A stretch of DNA of 64,000 nucleotides from Sulfitobacter donghicola DSW-25 = KCTC 12864 = JCM 14565. GTDB taxonomy: Bacteria; Pseudomonadota; Alphaproteobacteria; Rhodobacterales; Rhodobacteraceae. The notes under the pieces were generated by a model. The model was not told where the DNA came from, made no database searches, and saw only the letters and a list, made by a program, of their open reading frames with translations. The stretch lies in the NCBI RefSeq assembly GCF_000622405.1, contig NZ_JASF01000005.1, positions 2,728,001 through 2,792,000 of the forward strand, in the 5' to 3' direction. The translations under genes and the position numbers were made by a program. Shown in pieces: positions 9,206-17,937 of this stretch (within the stretch, counting starts at the first letter, position 1; each line of letters opens with the position of its first letter).

Positions 9206-10825
9206 TTACACCATCATCTCTTTGGTGGCTGTTAGTTTTACATCGGGATAGTCGCGATCAACGCGATCAATGTCCCACTGTAGGCGGGTCAGATAGACGA
9301 TGTCGCCATCGTGGTCATAGGCGATGTGCTGTTTGTTGGCGTCCGTGAATTTATCGACAGCGGCCTTGTCCCCGCTCACCCAACGGGCCGAGGTGAACTG
9401 CGATTGCTCAAACCGTACGGGCAGGCCGTATTCCAGCTCGATCCGGCTGGCGAGGACTTCGAACTGCAATTGGCCAACCACACCCACGACAAAGCCAGAG
9501 CCGATGGAGGGTTTGAACACCTTAGCAGCGCCTTCTTCGGCGAACTGCATCAGGGCTTTTTCAAGGTGTTTTGATTTCAGCGGGTCGCCTGCGCGCACGC
9601 CTTGCAACAGTTCGGGCGCAAAAGAGGGGATTCCGGTCACGCGGATTGCTTCGCCTTCGGTCAGCGTATCGCCGATGCGCAGCTGCCCGTGGTTGGGAAT
9701 GCCGATGATGTCGCCTGCCCATGCTTCCTCGGCCAGCTCACGGTCAGAGGCAAGGAACATGACGGGGTTTGTGACGCTCATCGGTTTCTTGGTGCGCACA
9801 TGGGTCAGTTTCATACCGCGGGTGAAGTGCCCTGACGCAAGGCGCACAAAGGCCACGCGGTCGCGGTGTTTGGGGTCCATATTCGCCTGAACCTTGAAAA
9901 CAAATCCGGCGACTTTCTTTTCCTCGGGCGCGATCTGGCGCGGTTGCGCTTTTTGCACCTGCGGCTCTGGGCCATAGGTGGCGATACCGTCCATTAGTTC
10001 CTTAACGCCGAATGAGTTGATCGCAGAGCCGAACCAGATCGGCGTCAAAGACCCCTCAGCCATCAGCTCGGCGTCTAGGGGCGGCATCAATTCGCGCACC
10101 ATCTCTAGGTCTTCTTTCAGCTTTTCCAACAGCTCGGCTGGCACATGTTCGGCCAGTTTCGGATCATCCAGCCCTTCGATGCTGATGCTTTCGGCGACTT
10201 TGTTGCGGTCTGCACGGTCCATTAGCTCCAGACGATCGCGCAGGATGTCGTAACAGCCGATAAAATCGCGGCCTACGCCGATTGGCCAGCTGGCTGGGGT
10301 CACATCAATGGCGAGGTTCTCTTGGATCTCGTCAATGATCTCAAACACATCGCGGCTTTCGCGGTCCATCTTGTTACAAAATGTCAGGATGGGCAGGTCG
10401 CGCATGCGGCAAACTTCGAACAGCTTTTGCGTCTGGCTTTCCACACCTTTCGCGCCGTCAATCACCATCACGGCGGCATCCACAGCCGTCAGGGTGCGGT
10501 AGGTATCTTCGGAGAAATCCGAGTGACCAGGCGTGTCGACGAGGTTAAAGCGATAGTTGATTTCGCTGCCCTGATAGTCAAACGACATGGCCGATGCCGA
10601 GACCGAGATGCCACGATCCTTTTCCATCGCCATAAAGTCGGAACGGGTGCGCCGCGCTTCGCCTTTTGCACGGACCTGACCCGCCATTTGGATCGCGCCG
10701 CCAAACAACAGGAACTTTTCAGTCAATGTCGTCTTCCCCGCATCGGGGTGGCTGATGATCGCAAAAGTACGGCGGCGCGCAATTTCTGGCGGCAGTTCGG
10801 GGCGATTTGTGTTGTTGTCCAGCAT
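9206..10825 (-). CDS. prfC: Peptide chain release factor 3
   Basis: 539-residue translational GTPase that recycles RF1/RF2 from the ribosome after peptide release. The start at 10825 (MLDNNTNRPELPPEIARRR) matches the usual RF3 N-terminus. The frame extends 17 codons upstream but that part looks unrelated. GTPase motifs are ISHPDAGKTTLTEKF (G1), DTPGHSDF (G3) and FCNKMDRE (G4). GIPNHGQLRIGDTL in the second domain and PSIGSGFVVGVVGQLQFEVL in the third are characteristic of RF3 and separate it from EF-G. Length is normal. Confidence 0.95.
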   Translation of the reverse strand: MLDNNTNRPELPPEIARRRTFAIISHPDAGKTTLTEKFLLFGGAIQMAGQVRAKGEARRTRSDFMAMEKDRGISVSASAMSFDYQGSEINYRFNLVDTPGHSDFSEDTYRTLTAVDAAVMVIDGAKGVESQTQKLFEVCRMRDLPILTFCNKMDRESRDVFEIIDEIQENLAIDVTPASWPIGVGRDFIGCYDILRDRLELMDRADRNKVAESISIEGLDDPKLAEHVPAELLEKLKEDLEMVRELMPPLDAELMAEGSLTPIWFGSAINSFGVKELMDGIATYGPEPQVQKAQPRQIAPEEKKVAGFVFKVQANMDPKHRDRVAFVRLASGHFTRGMKLTHVRTKKPMSVTNPVMFLASDRELAEEAWAGDIIGIPNHGQLRIGDTLTEGEAIRVTGIPSFAPELLQGVRAGDPLKSKHLEKALMQFAEEGAAKVFKPSIGSGFVVGVVGQLQFEVLASRIELEYGLPVRFEQSQFTSARWVSGDKAAVDKFTDANKQHIAYDHDGDIVYLTRLQWDIDRVDRDYPDVKLTATKEMMV

Positions 10826-10930
10826 GTTGCGGTGCGATCCTGATGGTGATGTGCCTAGGTTGTGCGGAACGCTCAAACGTAAGGCTATGTTGGGGCGTAC
10901 ACATACCCTACAGGGCAGCTAAGGCAAGTC

Positions 10931-11941
10931 TCAGCGGCTAGATGCTTTTTTGAGCAAGCCAGCGGCATCTGGACGATCCAGCAGACCTTCCTGAACGTCC
11001 AGCCCTGCATGGGGCAGGTCGGAATGGCCGGGCACATAGTTGCCAAGGCTTTCAGACAGTTCTTCGGGCAGGACAGAGCGCGTTCGGCTATCAATCAACA
11101 TGCTTTCGGCGGCAATGCCTTCGGCATAGATGATCTGGTGGCTATCAAACAGCAGTTGGAAATAGTCGACAAAGCCGCCTTCGGCTACTGTGACAGTATC
11201 GCCATTCACCAAATGGCGCGCTTTGACCAGCAGTTCGGAACGCCCTGCGCCCAATTCATCGGTACGTTGATAGATGAACAGGCGGTGATCGGGGCTGACC
11301 AACAGGTCAGCCGTGTTATTGAGCGCGCCCGCCGCAATACGGATCGGGGCGAATTCGCCGACCGCGCGGGTGGTGGTGGTGCCGATCCAGCGCAGGGTTT
11401 GTACACCGTCATCGCGTGTTAGGATGCGGTCTCCTACGGTTAGGTCTTCTACAGGGCGTTGCGCACCAGATGCTAACGTGACGTTTGTACCTCTGGTAAA
11501 GCTGACACAGGCGACTTGGGCGAACTTGGAAAGGGCTGCTTCGCGGTCAACGCCAACAAGGCGGTATTCGGTTTTTGAACTCAGCTCGTTGAAGGGGAGC
11601 AGGTAAATCTCGGCAACATCGCCTTGCTCATCCACTTCGACAAGGATCAGAGCGTCCGAAATACTGCCATCGGGCGACATAAACGTGACCGCGCTATCCA
11701 GATGGACGATCGCCTCATGGGTGCCGACATTGCTGTCATAGCCAACCCGAAAACTGGCATCGCTTTTGGCGACCAAGGAGAGGCGTTGAGGTTCTGATGC
11801 AAATTCCAACTCATAGACATCGTCAAGGATCAGCTCGCTCGCGAATGAGATCGCATCCCCCATATTCGCACCATCTGTAGCGCGAAATTGGCTTGCGGCG
11901 TAAACGGGTACGCTTTGCGAAGAGAGGGAGCCTGTGGACAT
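10931..11941 (-). CDS. Hint-domain protein with Ser at the expected nucleophile position
   Basis: About 336 residues from the ATG at 11941, preceded by a weak AAGG. An in-frame ATG at 11983 would add 14 residues. The N-terminal ~140 residues form the short beta-rich region common before Hint domains in roseobacters. The Hint domain starts near residue 145 (ACVSFTRGT), followed by RPVEDLTVGDRILTRDDG and LLVSPDHRLFI with the block B His. Family members usually read CFTPGT. Here the residue before FTxGT is Ser147 and a Cys sits two positions earlier. The region after the Hint core ends without an obvious extein. It may self-process or be inactive. Function unknown. Confidence 0.8.
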   Translation of the reverse strand: MSTGSLSSQSVPVYAASQFRATDGANMGDAISFASELILDDVYELEFASEPQRLSLVAKSDASFRVGYDSNVGTHEAIVHLDSAVTFMSPDGSISDALILVEVDEQGDVAEIYLLPFNELSSKTEYRLVGVDREAALSKFAQVACVSFTRGTNVTLASGAQRPVEDLTVGDRILTRDDGVQTLRWIGTTTTRAVGEFAPIRIAAGALNNTADLLVSPDHRLFIYQRTDELGAGRSELLVKARHLVNGDTVTVAEGGFVDYFQLLFDSHQIIYAEGIAAESMLIDSRTRSVLPEELSESLGNYVPGHSDLPHAGLDVQEGLLDRPDAAGLLKKASSR

Positions 11942-12078
11942 GCGTTGCGCCTTTGTGAGGTCTGTTTGGGCAAGTGATAACATAGAATTATGACATGTTA
12001 GGGTCAATGGAGCGGTGTTTTGCTGGCGTAACCACCAGTACTGCGATAGCCCTATGAAAAAGTTTAGGGAGACACAAA

Positions 12079-12858
12079 ATGGATCTGGGAATTCGCGGTA
12101 AAAAAGCGCTGGTATGTGCGTCATCCAAAGGTTTGGGGTTGGGGTGCGCCGAAGCCTTGGCCGCTGCTGGCGTTAATCTGGTGATGAATGCACGCGGCGC
12201 AGAGGCGCTGGAGGCCTCGGCAGAGCGCCTGCGTTCGCAATACGGTGTGAACATCGTGACCGTCGCCGCTGATGTCGCGACTGAAGAAGGTCAGGAGGCA
12301 GTGATCCAAGCGTCCAAAGGCGTGGATATTCTGGTCAACAACGCGGGCGGGCCTCCTCCCGGTATGTGGACCGATTGGGACCGTGATGATTTCATCAAAG
12401 CGCTGGATGCAAATATGCTGGCGCCAATCGCGCTGATCAAAGCTTTGGTCCCTGATATGATGGAGCAGGGCTGGGGCCGTGTGGTGAACATCACCTCACA
12501 ATCCGTGCGGGCGCCTATCGGTGTGCTGGGCCTTAGCAATTCAGCGCGCACAGGTTTGACAGGGTATGTCGCAGGCACCAGCCGTCAGGTGGCAGGCAAA
12601 GGGGTGACCATCAACAACCTGCTTCCCGGTATTCACGCAACTGACCGTGCTGATGCGCTGGACGGTGGTGTTGTCGCGGCCAAGGGGATCTCGTTGGACG
12701 AGGCCCGTTCGGAACGCGCGGCAACCATTCCCGCTGGCCGTTATGGTACGCGTGATGAATTTGGCGCGGCTTGTGCGTTCTTATGCTCGCAACATGCGGG
12801 TTTCATCGTGGGGCAGTCTATATTGCTGGACGGTGGCGCTACGAATATCACAATGTAG
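12079..12858 (+). CDS. Short-chain dehydrogenase-like protein with altered active site
   Basis: 259 residues with a Rossmann fold: ALVCASSKGLGLGCAEAL at the N-terminus, DILVNNAGGPPPG, and the C-terminal GQSILLDGGATNITM. The usual catalytic YxxxK is replaced. The segment LGLSNSARTGLTG places Ser at the Tyr position and Arg at the Lys position. This fits a known BKR-like SDR subgroup that lacks a perfect tetrad, so this is probably a subfamily trait and not a lesion. AGGGAGA precedes the ATG. It overlaps on the opposite strand only the upstream region of the Hint gene. Substrate unknown. Confidence 0.85.
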   Translation: MDLGIRGKKALVCASSKGLGLGCAEALAAAGVNLVMNARGAEALEASAERLRSQYGVNIVTVAADVATEEGQEAVIQASKGVDILVNNAGGPPPGMWTDWDRDDFIKALDANMLAPIALIKALVPDMMEQGWGRVVNITSQSVRAPIGVLGLSNSARTGLTGYVAGTSRQVAGKGVTINNLLPGIHATDRADALDGGVVAAKGISLDEARSERAATIPAGRYGTRDEFGAACAFLCSQHAGFIVGQSILLDGGATNITM

Positions 12859-12874
12859 TGGCTGACACGTTGTA

Positions 12875-13996
12875 ATGGCTGAGAAATTCTCACTCAAGGA
12901 TCACCTGTTCAACGATCAAACCGTTGCGCGTTTGGCTGGCGAATTTGCCGCTGGCATCGCGGGGTTTGACGCTGATCGGTTTGCGGCCGAGGCCTTGGCA
13001 GGCTTCCCCGAGCGGGAATTGATGGCGCGTATGGAATGGATGGCTGATTGCCTTGAGGGGCAATTGGCGTCCGACTTCCCTGCGATGGCAGACCAGTTGC
13101 AGGCGGCATTGCCACCGCGGTTGGATGTGAGCAAAACGGATGATGATTTTGGCCATTTCATCCATGCCATGCCGGGAATTTTGGCCGTGCGCCATGGGCT
13201 TGAAACGGACCGCGCGCGGGCGATGACGTTGCTCTATGAAGCGACGCAGCGCTTTTCGATGGAGTTTTATATCCGCGCCTTTATCAACCGGTGGCCAGAT
13301 GAAACGATGGCCCAATTGGCCGACTGGTCGGGCGATAAAAACTATCACGTTCGCCGATTGGTGAGCGAGGGCACGCGGCCGAGGTTGCCTTGGGCGCAGA
13401 ATGTGACGTTGACCCACGATCAAACGCTGCCTTTGCTTGATCGGCTGTATGCTGATCCCACGCGCTATGTCACACGGTCGGTGGCCAACCACCTGAATGA
13501 CCTGAGCAAGATTGTTCCAGATGAGGTGTTGGCGCGGTTTGAGCGTTGGCAAGATGAGGGGCGCCAAAGCGCTGATGAGCTGGCTTGGATGCGCCGCCAT
13601 GCCCTGCGGACGTTGATCAAACAGGGGCATGAGGGCGCTATGGCGGCATTGGGGTACCGCGCTGATGCGCCAGTGACAGCTCAGATTTTGCTGGGGCAGA
13701 ACACGGTCAAGATCGACGATGCTTTGGCCTTTGACGTTGTGCTGAACAGCACCGAGAGCGCGCCCGTTCTTGTAGATTACAGAGTGGATTTCATGCGCGC
13801 GGGCGGAAAACGCGCTGAAAAAGTGTTCAAACTGAAGGTCGCCGAGGTCAAGGCGGGGAAGCCGCTCAAGATCAAAAAATCCCATCGTTTCAAAGGGAAC
13901 GCAACGACGTTTCGCTTGTTTGAGGGGCTGCATAGGATTACCGTGCAGGTGAATGGCCGCGATGTGGCAACGGCATCTTTTGATCTGGTGACATAA
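12875..13996 (+). CDS. DNA alkylation repair protein, AlkC-like
   Basis: 373 residues. The N-terminal two thirds are alpha-helical HEAT-like repeats with typical AlkC/AlkD segments: RFSMEFYIRAFINRWPDE, SGDKNYHVRRLVSEGTRPRLPW, and a repeat containing DPTRYVTRSVANHLNDLSK. These proteins excise N3/N7-alkylated purines without base flipping. The C-terminal ~100 residues (from about 275) look like an Ig-like beta domain, as found in AlkC proteins. It begins 16 nt after the SDR stop and is probably co-transcribed. Activity is inferred from the family. Confidence 0.85.
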   Translation: MAEKFSLKDHLFNDQTVARLAGEFAAGIAGFDADRFAAEALAGFPERELMARMEWMADCLEGQLASDFPAMADQLQAALPPRLDVSKTDDDFGHFIHAMPGILAVRHGLETDRARAMTLLYEATQRFSMEFYIRAFINRWPDETMAQLADWSGDKNYHVRRLVSEGTRPRLPWAQNVTLTHDQTLPLLDRLYADPTRYVTRSVANHLNDLSKIVPDEVLARFERWQDEGRQSADELAWMRRHALRTLIKQGHEGAMAALGYRADAPVTAQILLGQNTVKIDDALAFDVVLNSTESAPVLVDYRVDFMRAGGKRAEKVFKLKVAEVKAGKPLKIKKSHRFKGNATTFRLFEGLHRITVQVNGRDVATASFDLVT

Positions 13997-14092
13997 GGGG
14001 TGTTCACGATCCCGACAGTTGCTGGCGTTTGGGATGGTTTTTGCAGCAGCTGTATCGTAGCCACGCCTTAAGTTCCCTAACAGAGGTCTGCC

Positions 14093-15448
14093 ATGCAACC
14101 CGTAATCCTGATCGCCACTTTTGGCCTTATCATCCTTGCTTCTTTATTGGCCGCGCCGCGCAGCGCCAGTGTGGAAGGCTTTTTTGGCGGGCGAGGAGAG
14201 CAAGGGCGCAACCCTGGTTTATGGGTGTTGGTGCTAAGCCAGGTCACAACTTGGATTTTTGCGCGCAGCCTGATGAACGCCGCGATCCTTGGATATTATT
14301 ACGGCATGGCAGGTACCTTGGCCTATGCAGCCTATTACGGGTCTTTCCTGACAGGCGGTTTTATCGTTGGGCGCTTGCGTGAAGGGAAGGCGACCTCGGT
14401 TCAGGATTGGCTGGGCGCGCGTTTTGGCGCGGTAGGCAATGGGTGCTATAACTTTGTGATCGCGCTGCGATTGCTCTCCGAAGTATTTGCGAATCTGATC
14501 GTCGTTGGTTTGATTTTTAATGCAGTTTTGGAAGGTAGCGGCACAACAGCCATCTGGATTGTCGCCATTCTGGGGCTGGCCTATTCCGCTTGGGGCGGGT
14601 TGAGCGCGGCTTTGCGAACGGATGTTGTGCAAATGGTTGTGTTCATTGGTGTATTTGGCATCGCCTTTGTTGCTCTGGTGACCAGCAGCGCGTTTGATTT
14701 GGGCGCTGTTATCACTTCTTCTGGTACGGCGGGCAGCTATAATGGCTGGGTTTTGCTGGCTGTGGCTGGCTTGCAGGTGTTCAGCTATCCCGCCCATGAT
14801 CCTGTAATGATGGATCGCGGGTTTATCGCGAGCGAGCGTGTCACACAGGCCTCTTTCCAGCACGCCTTTTGGATCAGCACCCTGTGTATCATCGGATTTG
14901 GCTTTTTCGGTATTCAGGCGGGGCTGGTTGGCGCCAGCTATGAGGGCCAGTTGATCGGCACTTGGGCAGAGATGTTCCCGTCGTGGATCTTTAGCTTGTT
15001 GATGATCTCGCTTTTGGTTTCTGCGCTTAGCACGCTGGATTCCGCGCTATCCTCTGCGGCGCGTTTGGTGGTCGAAGAGGGCGGCCTGCCGCGCACTTTG
15101 ACAGCGGGGCGTCTGGTGATGGTTGTCTTTATGCTGGCGGGAACGTTGCTGACCCTTTGGGGGAATGCCACGTTGTTTGATGCAGTCGCAGTTAGCGGCA
15201 CCGCGTCGATGTTCCTGACGCCTGTGTTGATTGTCGGGCTGGTGATGGGGCGCCAGATTGCCTTGTGGAGCTACCTTGTCGCCTTTGGTGCAGCCATTGC
15301 CGGTGCGTTTATCTATTTTGCGCGCGGTTGGGATAGCGTGGCGGCATGGCTCATTGAGGGGCATAAATACGAGCAGCTTTTGGTGATTTGCATCTGCGTT
15401 CTTGTCGCAGGCTTTGCCGCGGTGCTTGCAGGGGCGCGCCGGCACTGA
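14093..15448 (+). CDS. Sodium:solute symporter family protein
   Basis: 451-residue inner-membrane protein with about 12-13 hydrophobic helices. The architecture is that of the SSS (SLC5-like) family: an early VTTWIFARSLMNAAILGYYYG segment, AYSAWGGLSAALRTDVVQ in the fifth-helix region, YPAHDPVMMDRG, and SALSTLDSALSSAARLVVEE near residue 310, the Ser-rich sodium-site helix. GAGGTC precedes the ATG. The substrate cannot be read from sequence. The ABC ATPase gene follows after 38 nt, which is an unusual pairing because two different transporter classes are involved. Confidence 0.85.
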   Translation: MQPVILIATFGLIILASLLAAPRSASVEGFFGGRGEQGRNPGLWVLVLSQVTTWIFARSLMNAAILGYYYGMAGTLAYAAYYGSFLTGGFIVGRLREGKATSVQDWLGARFGAVGNGCYNFVIALRLLSEVFANLIVVGLIFNAVLEGSGTTAIWIVAILGLAYSAWGGLSAALRTDVVQMVVFIGVFGIAFVALVTSSAFDLGAVITSSGTAGSYNGWVLLAVAGLQVFSYPAHDPVMMDRGFIASERVTQASFQHAFWISTLCIIGFGFFGIQAGLVGASYEGQLIGTWAEMFPSWIFSLLMISLLVSALSTLDSALSSAARLVVEEGGLPRTLTAGRLVMVVFMLAGTLLTLWGNATLFDAVAVSGTASMFLTPVLIVGLVMGRQIALWSYLVAFGAAIAGAFIYFARGWDSVAAWLIEGHKYEQLLVICICVLVAGFAAVLAGARRH

Positions 15449-15486
15449 TAGCTGCTATCCGACAGAAAACATCGGATAAGCCAGCC

Positions 15487-16572
15487 GTGCAAACAGAGAC
15501 ACCTCGTTTAGAAATCCGCAACCTCAAGCGCAGCTTTGAAGGCCGCGCAGTTGTGGATGATGTGAGCCTGAAGATCATGCCAGGGCAGGTGACCTGCCTT
15601 TTGGGGCCTTCGGGCTGCGGTAAATCGACGACTTTGCGCATGATCGCAGGGGTCGAGATGCAGGATAGCGGCTCGATCCATGTGGATGGGAAACTGATCT
15701 GCGATACGATCTTTCGTATCCCACCAGAACGGCGCGAAATCGGTCTGATGTTTCAGGACTTTGCGCTATTTCCCCACCTTTCGGTGGCCGACAATGTGGC
15801 CTATGGCCTGCGCGGCACAAGGGCAGAGAAACGCGAGCGGGTAAAGGAACTGTTAGAGCGCGTGGATTTGCTGCGCTTTATCGATGGCTATCCGCACCAG
15901 CTATCGGGGGGCGAGCAACAGCGTGTGGCCTTGGCCCGTGCCTTGGCCCCCAAACCACGGATCATGCTGATGGATGAACCGTTCTCGGGGTTGGATAACC
16001 GCCTGCGTGACGGGATCCGTGATGAAACGCTGAGCATCCTCAAAGAGCAAGATACAGCGGTGCTGCTGGTCACCCATGAACCCGATGAAGCCATGCGCAT
16101 GGCTGATGAAATTGCCCTGATGCGTGACGGGCAGATTGTGCAGCAGGGCGCGCCCTATAACGTCTATACCCGCCCGATTGACCGCGCGGCTGTATCGTTC
16201 TTTTCCGATGCGAACGTTATCCGTGCCGAAGTATCAGGCGCACTGGCCCATACTGCCTTTGGCCGCTTCCTTGCACCAGGGGTGCCAGATGGTACTGCCG
16301 TGGATATCGTTTTCCGCCCCCAACACGTGCGCATTGATTTTGACCGTGCGGGTAAGGGGCCATTGCCTACAGCGGCAGATGGGACGCCCGCGCGCGCCAT
16401 CGTGAAACGGGCACGTTTTATGGGCAACGAAAGCTTGGTCGAGTTCGAGATGGATCACGACGGATCGATCCTGAAGGCTACTGTACCGAATGTATTCATG
16501 CCCTCTGAGGGTACAGTGATGTGGCTGACAATCCGGCGCGACAAGTGTTTCGTGTTCGATGTGAAAACCTAA
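15487..16572 (+). CDS. ABC transporter ATP-binding protein (FbpC/PotA-like), no permease nearby
   Basis: 361 residues from a GTG at 15487, just ahead of the ABC core. The frame is open further upstream, but that would overlap the symporter gene. Walker A GPSGCGKST is at residues 40-48, the Q-loop is in LMFQDFALFPHLSV, the signature is LSGGEQQRVALARAL and Walker B is IMLMDEPFSGLD. A C-terminal ~110-residue TOBE-like region (IVFRPQHVRI) marks an importer ATPase of the iron/polyamine/thiamine type. No permease or binding protein is present within several kb, so it is either a lone subunit serving a remote permease or has another role with the Lin0512 genes. Confidence 0.88.
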   Translation: MQTETPRLEIRNLKRSFEGRAVVDDVSLKIMPGQVTCLLGPSGCGKSTTLRMIAGVEMQDSGSIHVDGKLICDTIFRIPPERREIGLMFQDFALFPHLSVADNVAYGLRGTRAEKRERVKELLERVDLLRFIDGYPHQLSGGEQQRVALARALAPKPRIMLMDEPFSGLDNRLRDGIRDETLSILKEQDTAVLLVTHEPDEAMRMADEIALMRDGQIVQQGAPYNVYTRPIDRAAVSFFSDANVIRAEVSGALAHTAFGRFLAPGVPDGTAVDIVFRPQHVRIDFDRAGKGPLPTAADGTPARAIVKRARFMGNESLVEFEMDHDGSILKATVPNVFMPSEGTVMWLTIRRDKCFVFDVKT

Positions 16573-16584
16573 AGGAGCGCGGCC

Positions 16585-16935
16585 ATGCAAAAGCTATTGG
16601 TTGAATTCGGAATGGGAACATCTCTGCGCCGCGGAGACTATACCCAAGCGGCAAAGCGCGCCGTGCAGGACGCGCTGTGGCATAACTCGATTAACTTGGC
16701 CGAGCTGTTCGGCTTTGACAAAGAAGATATGCGCATCACCTTGGATGTCGGCGTGCAAAAGCCTGACGCGGTTGATGCAGACGCCCTGCGCGAGGTGTTT
16801 CCCTATGGGCATGTCACGGTGAACCTCTGCAAAGGCGGTTTGGACATTCCGCGCCCCGAGGGAACAGGCAACCCAACGATCATGGCCAATGTTGCCCTGT
16901 CTGTTGGGTTTGACATGGAGACGCGCAATGACTGA
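16585..16935 (+). CDS. Lin0512 family protein, first of a tandem pair
   Basis: 116 residues. It matches the small uncharacterised Lin0512 family: KLLVEFGMGTSLRRGDYTQ, AAKRAVQDALWHNSIN and GVQKPDAVDADALREVFPYG are diagnostic segments shared with the next gene. AAAGGAGCG precedes the ATG. There is no signal peptide or membrane helix, so it is probably cytoplasmic. It lies 12 nt downstream of the ABC ATPase gene and overlaps the second copy by 8 nt. Biochemical function of the family is unknown to me. Confidence 0.85.
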   Translation: MQKLLVEFGMGTSLRRGDYTQAAKRAVQDALWHNSINLAELFGFDKEDMRITLDVGVQKPDAVDADALREVFPYGHVTVNLCKGGLDIPRPEGTGNPTIMANVALSVGFDMETRND

Positions 16936-17284
16936 GCAACGTTTGATCATCGAAATGGGAATGGGCAACGACCTGCACGGTATGGATTATACCAAGGCGG
17001 CAAAACGCGCGATCGAGGATGCGTTTCGCCATTCCTCCCTGCCGATATTTGGCGTTGTCGATCTGCCCCATGACGCCATGCGCGTTCAGGTCACCGTTGG
17101 GGTGCAAGAGCCAGAGGCGCTGGATCTGGAGGCCTTGCGCGCAACCCTGCCGCGCGGCCGCGCCGAAGTGCGCGCCGTTCATGGCGGGCTAAACGTGCCG
17201 TCCAACGGCGAAACCATTGTAGTGGCGCAGGCCAGTGTTGAGGCGTTTCTACCCAAACAAACGGGTTGGAATCTTAAGGCCTGA
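16928..17284 (+). CDS. Lin0512 family protein, second of a tandem pair
   Basis: 118 residues from the ATG at 16928, inside the end of the preceding gene. It shares with the first copy RLIIEMGMGNDLHGMDYTK, AAKRAIEDAFRHSSLP and GVQEPEALDLEALRATLPRG, but the two are clearly diverged, which suggests an obligate heteromeric pair and not a recent duplication. Its last 11 bases overlap the 3' end of the convergent WYL regulator gene. No catalytic motif is obvious. Confidence 0.85.
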   Translation: MTEQRLIIEMGMGNDLHGMDYTKAAKRAIEDAFRHSSLPIFGVVDLPHDAMRVQVTVGVQEPEALDLEALRATLPRGRAEVRAVHGGLNVPSNGETIVVAQASVEAFLPKQTGWNLKA

Positions 17285-17933
17285 AATCTGCCAGAGTTTT
17301 ACCGGCCTCATCGGTGAACAGCTCCGGCAAGGCTTCGGCGCTGCTGATTAAATCAAGGCGGAAAATGCGGTGCGCCGCGCGCAGCTCACACCACGCTGTC
17401 AGCGCCCAAATCCTGTTCCAATACTCTAAATGAAGCGGGCGAATGCTGCGCGAGGTGACGCCGCCGTCGTTAGACGTGTAGGTGATGCGCAGCTTTTGGC
17501 GGGCTTTGATCGCAGCACGTAGCGTTGGCAAATGGGCGAACCCCCGCGCCGCATCTGAAAACGGTGATGCGCCAAAGCGCCAAGCCTCGGCTTGGGAGGT
17601 CTCTGGCTGCGCGGCATCCAATTTTTCGGCCAATGTGTTTGCGGCGGCTTTCAGCGCAGGATCGGCAAGCTCGGCTGCGATCGCGATGCCAAGGTTCAGC
17701 GCCTCCAGCTCAGCGGCGGTTAGGGATATCGGGGGCAGGGTGATAAGATCGGCCAGCCGATAGCCCGTGCCACGGGTGCCAACCAGCGGCACACCAGAGG
17801 CCGCGAGCCTGTCCATATCGCGATAAAGGGTGCGCACGGAAACCTGAAAACGCTCTGCCAAGGCCTGCGCGGTGTGCAATTCGCCATCGCGCAAGATTTG
17901 CAGAATATCAAAAAGGCGGTCAGATTTCCCCAT
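17274..17933 (-). CDS. YafY-like transcriptional regulator (HTH + WYL domain)
   Basis: 219 residues. An N-terminal winged helix (RLFDILQILRDGELHTAQAL then VSVRTLYRDMDRLAASGVP) is followed by ITLPPISLTAAELEAL and a C-terminal WYL-type sensing region with SRSIRPLHLEYWNRIWALTAWC. Here the WYL core reads Leu-Glu-Tyr-Trp. Proteins of this type usually repress nearby genes and themselves. A perfect 6-bp inverted repeat begins 5 nt upstream of the start codon. It converges on the Lin0512 gene with an 11-bp coding overlap, and the upstream neighbour on the other side is tatA. Target and ligand are unknown. Confidence 0.88.
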   Translation of the reverse strand: MGKSDRLFDILQILRDGELHTAQALAERFQVSVRTLYRDMDRLAASGVPLVGTRGTGYRLADLITLPPISLTAAELEALNLGIAIAAELADPALKAAANTLAEKLDAAQPETSQAEAWRFGASPFSDAARGFAHLPTLRAAIKARQKLRITYTSNDGGVTSRSIRPLHLEYWNRIWALTAWCELRAAHRIFRLDLISSAEALPELFTDEAGKTLADFRP

Positions 17934-17937
17934 GCAA

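Noticed and set aside
15388..15486. Longer N-terminus for the ABC ATPase
   Set aside because: The extra 33 residues are Arg/Cys-rich, overlap the symporter gene and match no ABC N-terminus.
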